From assembly GCF_009600315.1 (NCBI RefSeq), contig NZ_WIWC01000004.1, forward strand, positions 1 through 64,000: 64,000 bases of DNA. Reading direction: 5' to 3'. Below, one piece after another: positions 7,965-18,002 of the stretch. Under the pieces are notes generated by a model. It searched no databases. It had not been told where the DNA came from and worked only from the letters and a program-made list of their open reading frames with translations. Positions within the stretch are counted from its first letter, which is position 1. Every line of letters begins with the position of its first letter. The DNA comes from Pseudomonas helleri. Its GTDB lineage: Bacteria > Pseudomonadota > Gammaproteobacteria > Pseudomonadales > Pseudomonadaceae. Position numbers and translations under genes: made by a program.

Positions 7965-10355
7965 TCAGCCTTCGCGTTTCAGTAAGCCGATGGCCTTTTC
8001 TCGCGCCCTTTGCAGGCACTCTTTACACACCGACTGCGGCAACGTCGGCAGTGGAAAACCCTGGCCGGCCATCGCTTCCCAGACGTGCTGCCCCCTGAGG
8101 GTGAGCTTGCTGGTGGAGTCGAGGTCGATGGCTCCTGCCTTGGTTATGCGGATGTAACCACCGCCGCACGCCAGAGTGACGCCGTTGAGGGCGGTCAGTT
8201 GCAGATGCCCCAGTACCGATTGCAGGGTGATGTCTTGTTGTGCGATCAGGTTCATCAGATCGCCATGGGATTCGATTTCCAGCGGGCCTTTGCCGGAGAC
8301 CAGACGCATGCCTTCGCGCTGCGCCAGCAGTGAAATCGACTGGTTGGCATGCAGAGACATGCGTTGAGCGGCGGCCAGGTTGATTTCGTCGTTGCTTTGC
8401 ACGTACAGCGCATCGCCGCTTTTGAGCAACAGGCTGGCGGGGGTTACCGCGCCAATACCTTGTGGGGCACTGAGCAAGATGGACGAGCCGTTCAGGTCTT
8501 TGGCGCTGTCCTGAAATTGCTGCAAGCCAGCGATGTCGGGCTGGAGGCTGTGGTGGGCCTGGGCGATTTCCTGGCCGTCGGCGATTTGTTGCACCGCGCC
8601 CTGAACCTGACTGGAGGCCGCTTGCATTGCCAGTACGTCGCCGGTGGCCTTGGTCTGCTCATCGGCACTGATAAACAGCCCTTTGCCCGCACGCAGCGCC
8701 CCCCAACCATCGGTGCGCAACTCGAAACCTTCCCCACGGTTTTGCTTGCGCGCATCTACGATGTGCCCAAGGTTGAGCTGGCTCTTGCCACTGTGCTCGG
8801 TGCTGAGTTTGATGTGCTCCTTGCCGCGGGTATCGTCCATGCGCAGTTTGTTGTTGGTCGGGGTGCGCAGCACGTTGCGCCGCTCGTTGCGCATGGTCAC
8901 GTGGTCCGGGTGCTCACTGTCGTGCAGGGCATGGGCGATGTAGGGGCGATCCGGGTCGCCTTGCTCGAACGCCACTGCCACTTCGGTGCCCTGGACCAGC
9001 GGCAGGTGCAGGCCGTGGGTGTCACCGGCGTAAGGCCGCGCCAAACGCAGCCACATGCTTTCCTGGCCCGGCTTCCAGGTGTCGCGGTCGAACAGGAAGC
9101 TCACCCGATAGCGGCCTTCCTCGTCTAAGTCGGCGTAGAGATAGTTGGCATCCGGGCTGGTGACGCGGGCCGGGACGGTGCCGGCGATTTGCGGTTTGGC
9201 CAGCAGTGGTGGACGAAAGCACACGGTTTCTGAATAGGGAATAGCCTCGAAGGTGACTACTAAACTGCTATCACGGGCCGCGCGGGTGATGATGCGGGTG
9301 ATCACCGCCCTTGGCGCAAAGGCCTGCGGCGCGCCGCCTGTGATCTTCAGAACTTGTGCGGGGGCCAAGGTTGCGCTGCTACTGATGCCGCTGAGTTGGG
9401 TCTGGCCATTGAGGTAGCGCTCGTGTCGCAAACGCGCATAGAAATAGCCGCTTTCGCTTTGCAGGTCTTCGTCCTGTGCCAGCGTATCGCCCCGCACGGT
9501 GTAGGGTTCGGCGTAGTGGTAAGCCTCGCCGTAGGTGCCTTTGGCGCCGCGGGTCTGGTCGACTTCGCCATCGAGCCAGGCCCTGGCGTCACGGTGGTGG
9601 TAGGCGCGGATGTTGATGTTTTTTTCCACCACCTGATGGCTCGATTGCAGTTGCCAGACGGCATCCTGCGCGCTGCTGCTCAGGCCGGATTGTGGGTAGT
9701 ACGGCAGCTCAACATTGAACTGGTAGTTGCGCTGATCGTCATGAAACTCCACCACGTCGATGCGCAGCCGATCATCGCTGGTGAAGCGGTACCAGATGCC
9801 CACCTCGGCCAGCAGGCGGGCGATAAACGCCAGGTCGCTCTCGTCGTACTGCATGACCTGTTCGCGCCTGGGGTATTCGCGCTTCAGATCAAACAGAAAA
9901 TCCTGGCCTCTGAAGTCGTGACGGCTGCGCAGGATGCTCTCGACGATCTCCGGCACCGATTGATGCTGGTAAATACGAAACTGTTTGCCTCGGCCGAGCA
10001 GGGCCAAACGCGGCTCAAGGGTGAGTTCGTAGCGGGCTTCGTCAACGGAGTCGGAAAGACGCTTGAAGCCGGTGATGACCCCGCGCACCGTGCGCAGCGG
10101 TTTGACTTCCGGCTTGGTGAAGCCCAAAAAAGGCACGGTTTGCGGCGCGGCGTGAAGGCTGAAACTGGCGTCCTGACCGAGCAGGCTGTCAGCGGCTAGG
10201 TCGCGCTCGGTGCTGGTGAATTCCACGCGGTAGGTGAAGGGCTGGCTCAGGCTTTCTTCGCCCTGAAAGACCAACACGTCCAATCGCGCAGCAACCCCGT
10301 GCACGTGCAGTGTGTGGCGGCGGTGGTCAAAGAAAGTGTTCGTAGATTGGGACAT
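7965..10355 (-). CDS. vgrG: Type VI secretion tip protein VgrG (TssI)
   Basis: A 796-residue VgrG. The N-terminal part matches the gp27-like region (FDHRRHTLHVHGV; QPFTYRVEFTS; YDESDLAFIARLLAEVGIWYRF in short pieces). Residues around 440-500 hold the gp5-like OB fold with the typical WLRLARPYAG and GTEVAVAFEQGDPDRPYI. After about residue 600 comes a repetitive beta-rich DUF2345-like extension (LSAPQGIGAVTPASLLLKSG onward), ending in a short Cys-containing tail (SVCKECLQRA). Three copies would form the spike that punctures the target, capped by the PAAR protein at 1854-2117. No core T6SS genes are present in the window, so this is an orphan vgrG cluster served by a T6SS elsewhere. It is the first gene of the operon. 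Confidence 0.93.
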   Translation of the reverse strand: MSQSTNTFFDHRRHTLHVHGVAARLDVLVFQGEESLSQPFTYRVEFTSTERDLAADSLLGQDASFSLHAAPQTVPFLGFTKPEVKPLRTVRGVITGFKRLSDSVDEARYELTLEPRLALLGRGKQFRIYQHQSVPEIVESILRSRHDFRGQDFLFDLKREYPRREQVMQYDESDLAFIARLLAEVGIWYRFTSDDRLRIDVVEFHDDQRNYQFNVELPYYPQSGLSSSAQDAVWQLQSSHQVVEKNINIRAYHHRDARAWLDGEVDQTRGAKGTYGEAYHYAEPYTVRGDTLAQDEDLQSESGYFYARLRHERYLNGQTQLSGISSSATLAPAQVLKITGGAPQAFAPRAVITRIITRAARDSSLVVTFEAIPYSETVCFRPPLLAKPQIAGTVPARVTSPDANYLYADLDEEGRYRVSFLFDRDTWKPGQESMWLRLARPYAGDTHGLHLPLVQGTEVAVAFEQGDPDRPYIAHALHDSEHPDHVTMRNERRNVLRTPTNNKLRMDDTRGKEHIKLSTEHSGKSQLNLGHIVDARKQNRGEGFELRTDGWGALRAGKGLFISADEQTKATGDVLAMQAASSQVQGAVQQIADGQEIAQAHHSLQPDIAGLQQFQDSAKDLNGSSILLSAPQGIGAVTPASLLLKSGDALYVQSNDEINLAAAQRMSLHANQSISLLAQREGMRLVSGKGPLEIESHGDLMNLIAQQDITLQSVLGHLQLTALNGVTLACGGGYIRITKAGAIDLDSTSKLTLRGQHVWEAMAGQGFPLPTLPQSVCKECLQRAREKAIGLLKREG

Positions 10356-10852
10356 CTTGAGACTGCCATGTCGACGGGGTTATCCAGGAGTGCCGGCGCG
10401 CGCAGGAGGTCATGTAAGGCGAGACAAAACTGTCATTGCCAAAAGAAGGTTGCCTACAACACATGCCGCACTATTCGTTCGCGTGGACAATGCGCTATGT
10501 GCTTGTGTCGTTCTATGCCACACGACGAGTTTGGGATGTTTCTCAAAAAGTTACGGATGATTCCTACAAGACTTGTGCTACTTAATGCATTCAACGCCCA
10601 GACACTCCCCCTGAACCAAGGTTGGGCGAAAGATCAACGTCAAACGCTGGGGATTCACTCAAGAGCATGAAGCCGTTTTTTTAATCAACCCTGCTGAAAC
10701 GTCTATCCCACACAGTTGTCGCGTGGTTATGCCGCGACCCCGGTGCTATGATCCTGCCCTGCGCCGCAAAGAGTAAAAACTCCCCGGCGCGTGTTTGGCC
10801 GCCCGTGATCGGCCTTGCGCTCATCGCAACTGACCTGATTAGGAGAATCATC
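10356..10852. other. Intergenic region between vgrG and sodB
   Basis: About 500 bp between two divergent genes. I see no convincing coding frame with a ribosome-binding site. The promoters of vgrG (minus) and sodB (plus) must lie here. TATGAT at 10747-10752 could be a -10 element for sodB, but no well-spaced -35 is visible. No sigma-54 motif was found ahead of vgrG. Confidence 0.5.
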
Positions 10853-11449
10853 ATGGCTTTCGAATTGCCGCCGCTGCCGTACGCACACGATGCCCTGCAG
10901 CCGCACATCTCCAAAGAAACCCTGGAGTTTCACCACGACAAGCACCACAACACCTACGTCGTGAACCTGAACAACCTGGTGCCAGGCACCGAGTTCGAAG
11001 GCAAAACCCTGGAAGAGATCGTTAAAACCTCTTCGGGTGGCATTTTCAACAACGCCGCTCAGGTCTGGAACCACACCTTTTACTGGAACTGCATGACGCC
11101 AAACGGCGGCGGCGAGCCTACCGGCGCACTGGCTGATGCCATCAACGCTGCTTTCGGTTCGTTCGACAAGTTCAAGGAAGAGTTCAGCAAAACCTCCATC
11201 GGCACCTTCGGTTCCGGCTGGGGCTGGCTGGTCAAGAAAGCTGACGGCTCCCTGGCTCTGGCCAGCACCATTGGCGCCGGCAACCCGCTGACCAGCGGCG
11301 ACACCCCGCTGCTGACTTGCGACGTTTGGGAACACGCCTACTACATCGACTACCGCAACGTACGTCCTAAATATGTAGAAGCGTTTTGGAACCTCGTTAA
11401 CTGGAAGTTCGTGGCTGAGCAGTTCGAAGGCAAAACCTTCACCGCTTAA
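10853..11449 (+). CDS. sodB: Iron superoxide dismutase SodB
   Basis: A 198-residue protein starting at ATG 10853 behind AGGAGA. It converts superoxide to oxygen and hydrogen peroxide in the cytoplasm. Family hallmarks are [19 protein letters not shown] at the start, the metal-ligand regions [10 protein letters not shown] and [13 protein letters not shown], and the C-terminal metal signature [11 protein letters not shown], with Asp and His as ligands. The pattern GSGWGWLV and the absence of manganese-type residues fit the Fe-type enzyme, at the usual length. It stands alone with a strong terminator after it, upstream of bifA. That order matches what I recall for P. aeruginosa. In pseudomonads sodB is usually iron-responsive through PrrF small RNAs; no such element is visible here. 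Confidence 0.97.
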   Translation: MAFELPPLPYAHDALQPHISKETLEFHHDKHHNTYVVNLNNLVPGTEFEGKTLEEIVKTSSGGIFNNAAQVWNHTFYWNCMTPNGGGEPTGALADAINAAFGSFDKFKEEFSKTSIGTFGSGWGWLVKKADGSLALASTIGAGNPLTSGDTPLLTCDVWEHAYYIDYRNVRPKYVEAFWNLVNWKFVAEQFEGKTFTA

Positions 11450-11464
11450 GCTTGATACCCAGTA

Positions 11465-11493
11465 AAAAACCCGGCTTGCCGGGTTTTTTTTTG
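11465..11493 (+). terminator. Rho-independent terminator of sodB
   Basis: The inverted repeat ACCCGGC-TTG-GCCGGGT is followed by a run of eight T, 15 bp after the sodB stop. Confidence 0.9.
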
Positions 11494-11703
11494 CCTGCTC
11501 ATAAGCGCTTTCCTCCCACACAGGCTAACCCACCAACAGCTATTCTTTTCCTAATGACGATAAATCACCCACTCACGCCCAGTTAACAATAAACCTGCAC
11601 ACTCGTCTTTGTGACTATCGTGAGATAGCTTCATCTAACACCCGCATCAATGCCCCTTCACACATGGCCACAGCAGTAACGGCAAGAAACAAGGAATTGC
11701 GCT

Positions 11704-13755
11704 TTGAGGCTGGAATTCAAGAACAGCTTGTCACTCAAGTTACTCCGGGTTGTGCTGCTTTCAGCATTGGCCGTAGGGGTCGTCATCAGTTGCGCGCAAA
11801 TCGTGCTCAATACCTACGAAACGCGCCGGACCCTTGAGCACGACGCTCAGCGTGTGCTGGTGATGTTCCGCGACCCATCCACTCAAGCGCTCTATAACCT
11901 TGATCGCGATATGGCTCAGCAAGTCATCAACGGTCTCTTCCAGGATGACTCGGTAAGCCAAGCCTCAATAGGCAACCCCAACACCGGGCTACTTGCGCAA
12001 AAGTCCCGCCCCCTGAAGGACACGCCCTACCGTTGGCTCACCGATTACATCTTGGGTAAGGAGCGCACATTCACCATCCCGCTGAAAAGTAATTCGCAAT
12101 ACAACGAGTATTACGGTGACTTGAGCATCTCCCTCGATACCGCGATGTATGGCGAAGCGTTTCTGACAAATGCCGGGGTGGTCTTTATCTCCGGTGTTTT
12201 ACGAGCTTTGCTGATGGGGTTGGTGCTGTATCTGGTGTACCACTGGCTATTGACCCGACCTCTCTCGAAAATCATCCAACACCTGACACGCGTCAACCCT
12301 GATCACCCCAGTGAGCAAGTCATGCCACTGCTCAAGGGCCATCAGCACAATGAATTAGGGGTATGGGTCAATACGATCAATCAATTATTGGCGTCTATTG
12401 AACGTAATACGCAGCTACGTCGAGAAGCTGAAAGCTCGCTGCTGCGCATGACTCAGCATGATTTTCTGACGGGGCTGCCCAACCGTCAGCAACTGCAAAC
12501 TCTATTGAGCAGAACGCTGGCCGATGCAGGCCGTTCCCAGCGCCGTGTCGCAGTGTTGTGCGTCGGCATGGACGATTTCAAAGATATAAACGAGCAGTTC
12601 GGTTATCAGACTGGCGACCAGTTATTGCAGGTCATTACCGACCGATTGCAAGCCCATAATCAAACCGTCGGGGCACTGGCTCGCCTGGGCGGGGATCAGT
12701 TCGCGTTAGTTCAGCCACACATTGAACAGCCCTACGAAGCCGCCGAATTGGCGCAAAGTATTCTGGATACCTTCCTGACACCTTTCAGCGTGGGTCAACA
12801 CGCCATTCGCTTGCGGGCAACCATCGGCATTACCCTGTTTCCCGAAGACAGCGACACGGCTGAACAATTGCTGCAAAAAGCCGAACAAACGATGACGCTG
12901 GCGAAAAGCCGTTCACGTGGCCGTTACCAGTTTTATATTGCCAGCGTGGATCGCCAAATGCGGCGCATGCGTGAGCTCGAACAAGACCTGCAAGAAGCTT
13001 TGGCTCACAACCAGCTCTATCTTGTTTACCAGCCGCAAATTCGATACAGCGACCACTGTGTTGTGGGCGTCGAAGCGTTATTACGATGGCAGCACCCCAC
13101 GCACGGCATGATCGCGCCTGATCTCTTTATCCCGCTGGCGGAAAAAAACGCCAGCATTGTTGCCATCGGTGAGTGGGTTCTGGACCAGGCCTGTCGCCAA
13201 CTGCGGGAATGGCATGATCTGGGCTTCAGTGAACTGCGCATAGCGGTCAATCTGTCGACAGTGCAGTTACACCATGCCGAATTGCCGCAGATGATCGATA
13301 GCCTGTTAAAGCGCCACCGTCTGGCGCCGCGCAGTCTGGAGCTGGAAGTCACCGAAACCAGCCTGATGGAAGACATCAACACGGCCCGTCAACACTTGCT
13401 CAGCCTGCGTCGCTCCGGGGCCATGATCGCCATTGATGACTTTGGCACTGGTTACTCCTCGTTGAGCTATCTCAAGAGCCTGCCGCTGGACAAAATCAAA
13501 ATTGATAAAAGTTTTGTCCAGGACCTGATAGATGACGACGACGATGCCACTATCGTGCGGGCCATCATTCAGTTGGGTAAAAGCCTGGGCATGCAGGTGA
13601 TTGCCGAGGGGGTCGAGACCCTCGAACAAGAAGCCTATGTGATCAAGGAAGGTTGCCATGAAGGTCAGGGCTACTTGTACAGTAAACCCCTGTCTGCGCG
13701 AGCCTTGAGCGCCTATTTGGTCCAGGAAGAGCGTGGGCGCACTCACATTCTGTAA
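11704..13755 (+). CDS. bifA: BifA-like c-di-GMP phosphodiesterase with degenerate GGDQF domain
   Basis: A 683-residue inner-membrane protein starting at TTG 11704. A membrane helix at about residues 15-35, a periplasmic part, and a second helix at about 155-182 precede the signalling domains. The GGDEF-type domain (about 245-410) carries GGDQF at 329-333 instead of GGDEF, so cyclase activity is probably absent. The EAL domain (about 425-670) keeps EALLRW at 457-462 and the DDFGTGYSSL loop, so it should hydrolyse c-di-GMP. GGDQF plus an intact EAL, the length and the place directly after sodB are all features of BifA, which lowers c-di-GMP, restrains biofilm formation and supports swarming. 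It sits as a single-gene unit. Confidence 0.9.
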   Translation: MRLEFKNSLSLKLLRVVLLSALAVGVVISCAQIVLNTYETRRTLEHDAQRVLVMFRDPSTQALYNLDRDMAQQVINGLFQDDSVSQASIGNPNTGLLAQKSRPLKDTPYRWLTDYILGKERTFTIPLKSNSQYNEYYGDLSISLDTAMYGEAFLTNAGVVFISGVLRALLMGLVLYLVYHWLLTRPLSKIIQHLTRVNPDHPSEQVMPLLKGHQHNELGVWVNTINQLLASIERNTQLRREAESSLLRMTQHDFLTGLPNRQQLQTLLSRTLADAGRSQRRVAVLCVGMDDFKDINEQFGYQTGDQLLQVITDRLQAHNQTVGALARLGGDQFALVQPHIEQPYEAAELAQSILDTFLTPFSVGQHAIRLRATIGITLFPEDSDTAEQLLQKAEQTMTLAKSRSRGRYQFYIASVDRQMRRMRELEQDLQEALAHNQLYLVYQPQIRYSDHCVVGVEALLRWQHPTHGMIAPDLFIPLAEKNASIVAIGEWVLDQACRQLREWHDLGFSELRIAVNLSTVQLHHAELPQMIDSLLKRHRLAPRSLELEVTETSLMEDINTARQHLLSLRRSGAMIAIDDFGTGYSSLSYLKSLPLDKIKIDKSFVQDLIDDDDDATIVRAIIQLGKSLGMQVIAEGVETLEQEAYVIKEGCHEGQGYLYSKPLSARALSAYLVQEERGRTHIL

Positions 13756-13915
13756 ATCCATATTTCAGGATTAGGGACAGAAACAACCTGAGACACTGTA
13801 AATAAGAAAGATTTCCAACACTAACCCTTTACACAAAATGCAAATCTTTCGCATCATGTCGCAGTTTTGCGTGCAGCCGCACGCTTGTCCCACCTCTCGA
13901 AGCAGGATTTTCGCC

Positions 13916-15262
<1,347 letters not shown>

Positions 15263-15285
15263 TCTGAAGTTTTAAGTCAGTAAAC

Positions 15286-15314
15286 AAAAAGGCGGCCTCG
15301 AGCCGCTTTTTTTT
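15286..15314 (+). terminator. Terminator after icmP
   Basis: The stem GCGGC-CTCGA-GCCGC with flanking A and T runs (T8) lies 23 bp after the icmP stop. It separates icmP from the AT-rich insert. Confidence 0.85.
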
Positions 15315-15512
15315 GGGCTCTATCCATTAGGTGTAATCGCTATCGAGCAGCTATCTAAAGAAAAGAACTCGTAATTATATTTTAATAATTTTCGCCAAAT
15401 TGACAGCCTATTAATAAATCACTAACGCTTTCACAACAATATACATATACCTCCACCTCATCACTCAAACTCGATCTAATTAACACCCAGCTATTTATTG
15501 AGTGAGAGCAAC

Positions 15513-16010
15513 ATGACTATAATTTACACCCCATTTCAAGCGAGCGGATCCCTCTTACTACCACCAAACCAAACAATGTCTCCAGGACAATATCTTATGT
15601 CTGAAAATGGGCGTTTCAGACTGGTACTACAAGCTGATGGAAATTTGGTGATTACTGAGGGAGCATCTACCATTTGGTCAGCAGATAGCAATCAAGCTTA
15701 TAGCAAAACTTTGCAGCGTAAGAAAATGCGCGAACGTCTTCATTTCGTCATCAGCAATAGTGGTTTTCTCTAAGATCCATCCAGAAAACGTTTATGGATT
15801 GCTGAAAGCACTCACAGCACTGATAAGTCACTCTGGTTCAACGCGTGTATGGTTATACAAAACGATGGGAATTTAGTCATCTATGATCAACGTACTGGAA
15901 ATTTATGCTGGGCTCGGTTTGGATTTATTCCAGGTCGCAAGCCAAAAAGAACATTCAGCGTGATAAATATATTGCCCAGTGGAATACCCATTCCTATATG
16001 GGAATTTTAA
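15513..16010 (+). pseudogene. B-lectin (monocot mannose-binding type) gene interrupted by an in-frame TAA
   Basis: Reading starts at ATG 15513 (GAGAG upstream), or 15 bp earlier at a TTG. The first 86 codons encode a B-lectin part: LLLPPNQTMSPGQYLMS, then QADGNLVIT, a near match to the sugar-site motif QxDxNxVxY. A TAA at 15771-15773 stops the frame. The same frame then continues as DPSRKRLWIAEST and a full motif QNDGNLVIY, ending at TAA 16008. The stop falls near where a Tyr before DPS is expected, and that strand also looks about two residues short. The second half has no obvious start of its own. Related lectin-domain proteins include LlpA-type bacteriocins, but this one has a single domain. 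Low-GC codons differ from the neighbours and suggest transfer. Confidence 0.75.
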
Positions 16011-16053
16011 TACACACAGACACCAAATTCGAAAAACCATATCTGGATAAATA

Positions 16054-16212
16054 TTAATTTTTAAGCACTGCAGGAGGGTGCAAACAATCAAAACCGTACG
16101 GATCTGTCTGACACTTGTAAGCAAGTTCCGGACTGTATGTCTTAGGAAATAACCGAGCATTTACACATCCAGAAATCGCAACCAATATAAACACTGCTAA
16201 AATTATTTTCAT
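16054..16212 (-). CDS. Small lipoprotein, 52 residues
   Basis: Start ATG 16212 is preceded by GGAG six bases upstream; stop at 16054. The protein begins MKIILAVFILVAISGC, a textbook lipoprotein signal with lipobox ISGC and Cys16. The short mature part contains two further Cys (YKCQTD and FDCLHPP). It lies opposite and just downstream of the broken lectin gene in the AT-rich insert. I do not recognise the family. Small lipoproteins beside bacteriocin-like or contact-toxin genes can be immunity proteins, but that is speculation here. An alternative is an orphan envelope lipoprotein acquired with the insert. Confidence 0.7.
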   Translation of the reverse strand: MKIILAVFILVAISGCVNARLFPKTYSPELAYKCQTDPYGFDCLHPPAVLKN

Positions 16213-16547
16213 GTTTACTCCGCTTTTTTAGAAAGCATAGAGTATTCGAAGAAAAATTTGTATATAGCTCATCTCTGATTAATCTGTAGGAAATACCTAT
16301 TATATTTTCAAGCCATCCAAGATTTAACTCATGTGAGTCATCGACGAACGTTTTGCCAGTCAGTCAAGCTGATTGGCATTTTCAATCATGATCAGTTTGA
16401 CCTCCAGACTACCCCCCCCTCACAAGCAAGCTGAATCTCATGAGCTTGCCTGCCACACGTCAAACCAAACGCTAATTCCTCTTATTTCAATTCACCTTCC
16501 CTGATAAACTTTGCGCCCTCGATTTTGCTCGCTGATCTGGACGCTTG
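16213..16547. other. AT-rich intergenic region with inverted repeat and C8 run
   Basis: About 335 bp between the small lipoprotein gene and the di-heme protein gene. It contains the inverted repeat TGATTG-N7-CAATCA at 16370-16388 and a run of eight C at 16412-16419. No coding frame is supported. The repeat could be an operator for the downstream iron-linked genes. It does not match the Fur consensus well, and it lacks the T run of a terminator. Confidence 0.45.
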
Positions 16548-17975
16548 ATGCCTTCGCTGCCTCTTCGCCTGTCTCTGCTGCTGTTGGCCCTGGGCCTTGG
16601 CGGCTGTGATGATGCCCCGCGCTTCACCAAACCCGAGCCCGGCGAAGCCCGCTCAGGCGGTGCCGCGACTGTGCGCAAAAGCGATCAAAACGCGTTTTCC
16701 ATGCCGTCCGCCAACCTTTCGCCTACGCGCCGTCTGGATTTCAGCGTCGGCAACAGCTTCTTTCGCAACCCTTGGGTAATAGCGCCCTCCACCACCACCG
16801 CACGTGATGGTCTTGGCCCGCTGTTCAATACCAATGCCTGCCAAAACTGCCATATCAAAGACGGACGCGGCCACCCGCCTGCACCGGACGCTATCAACTC
16901 CGTTTCAATGCTGGTGCGTCTGTCGATTCCCAACGACCCCGCCTACCGCGAATTGATCGAGAAAGCCGGGATTGTTCCCGAGCCGGTCTATGGCGGCCAG
17001 TTGCAGGATATGGCTGTGCCCGGTGTTGCCCCCGAGGGCAAGGTCCGGGTTGATTACACGCCTGTGCCGGTGCGCTTCAAAGACGGCACCGAAGTGCAGT
17101 TGCGCAAACCGACGCTGCAAATCACCCAACTGGGTTATGGCCCGATGCACCCCGACACCCGTTTCTCGGCGCGGATCGCCCCGCCAATGATTGGTCTGGG
17201 TTTGCTTGAGGCGATTCCCAACGAAGCGATTCTGGCCAATGCCGACCGGCAGAAAAACAACCGCGACGGTATTTCCGGGCGTCCGAACTGGGTGTGGGAC
17301 GACGCACAGCAAAAAACTGTTTTAGGCCGTTTTGGCTGGAAAGCCGGGCAACCGAACCTCAATCAACAAAATGTTCACGCCTTTTCTGGTGATATGGGCC
17401 TGACCACTGGCCTGAGACCGTTTGATGATTGCACCCCGGCCCAAACTGACTGTCTGGCAGCACCCAACGGCAATGGCCCGCAGGGCGAGCCGGAAGTCAG
17501 CGACAATATTTTGCGCCTCGTCGAGTTCTACACCCGCAACCTCGGGGTGCCTGCACGACGGGATGTGGGCTCACCTCAAGTGCTGGCCGGTAAAAATCTG
17601 TTTTATCAGGCGGGCTGCGCGTCGTGCCATACGCCGACATTCACCACGTCGCCCAACGCAGCAGAACCGGAACTGGCCAATCAAGTCATTCATCCGTACA
17701 GCGATTTGTTATTGCACGACATGGGCCCCGGCCTTGCCGATGATCGCACCGAATTCGCCGCCTCGGGCAGCGACTGGCGAACCCCGCCGCTATGGGGGAT
17801 AGGTTTGACGAAGACCGTCAGTGGTCACACTCAGTTTTTACACGATGGCCGTGCACGTAACCTGCTCGAAGCCGTGCTGTGGCACGGCGGCGAAGCTGAA
17901 GCGGCCAAGCAGCACGTATTGCAATTCAATGCCGAGCAGCGCGCTGCGTTGCTGGCGTTCCTGAATTCTCTTTAA
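16548..17975 (+). CDS. Di-heme c-type lipoprotein (DUF1111, thiol-oxidoreductase-like)
   Basis: A 475-residue protein from ATG 16548; a TTG lies one codon earlier. The signal ends in lipobox LGGC with Cys20. Two heme-binding CxxCH motifs are visible: CQNCH at 98-102 and CASCH about 260 residues later. This is the arrangement of DUF1111 di-heme proteins related to cytochrome c peroxidase folds. The repeated NRDGISGRPNWVWD and DMGPGLADDRTEF segments fit the family. It precedes an imelysin gene by 27 bp and a DUF1513 gene beyond that, a set conserved in pseudomonads and often iron-controlled. The heme protein may oxidise or reduce iron for the imelysins. That role is inferred from gene company. 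Confidence 0.87.
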   Translation: MPSLPLRLSLLLLALGLGGCDDAPRFTKPEPGEARSGGAATVRKSDQNAFSMPSANLSPTRRLDFSVGNSFFRNPWVIAPSTTTARDGLGPLFNTNACQNCHIKDGRGHPPAPDAINSVSMLVRLSIPNDPAYRELIEKAGIVPEPVYGGQLQDMAVPGVAPEGKVRVDYTPVPVRFKDGTEVQLRKPTLQITQLGYGPMHPDTRFSARIAPPMIGLGLLEAIPNEAILANADRQKNNRDGISGRPNWVWDDAQQKTVLGRFGWKAGQPNLNQQNVHAFSGDMGLTTGLRPFDDCTPAQTDCLAAPNGNGPQGEPEVSDNILRLVEFYTRNLGVPARRDVGSPQVLAGKNLFYQAGCASCHTPTFTTSPNAAEPELANQVIHPYSDLLLHDMGPGLADDRTEFAASGSDWRTPPLWGIGLTKTVSGHTQFLHDGRARNLLEAVLWHGGEAEAAKQHVLQFNAEQRAALLAFLNSL

Positions 17976-18002
17976 ACGCTTTACACGATCGGGGACTCCG
18001 AC

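Noticed and set aside
13756..13915. Fur box ahead of icmP
   Set aside because: The region has A/T-rich stretches, but none fit the 19-bp inverted Fur pattern well enough to report.
15771..15773. Programmed recoding (selenocysteine or readthrough) at the lectin TAA
   Set aside because: The codon is TAA, not TGA, and no recoding hairpin is evident. Mutation or sequencing error is simpler.
16370..16388. Inverted repeat as a terminator for the lectin insert
   Set aside because: No T run follows on either strand. It was kept only as a possible operator within the intergenic note.
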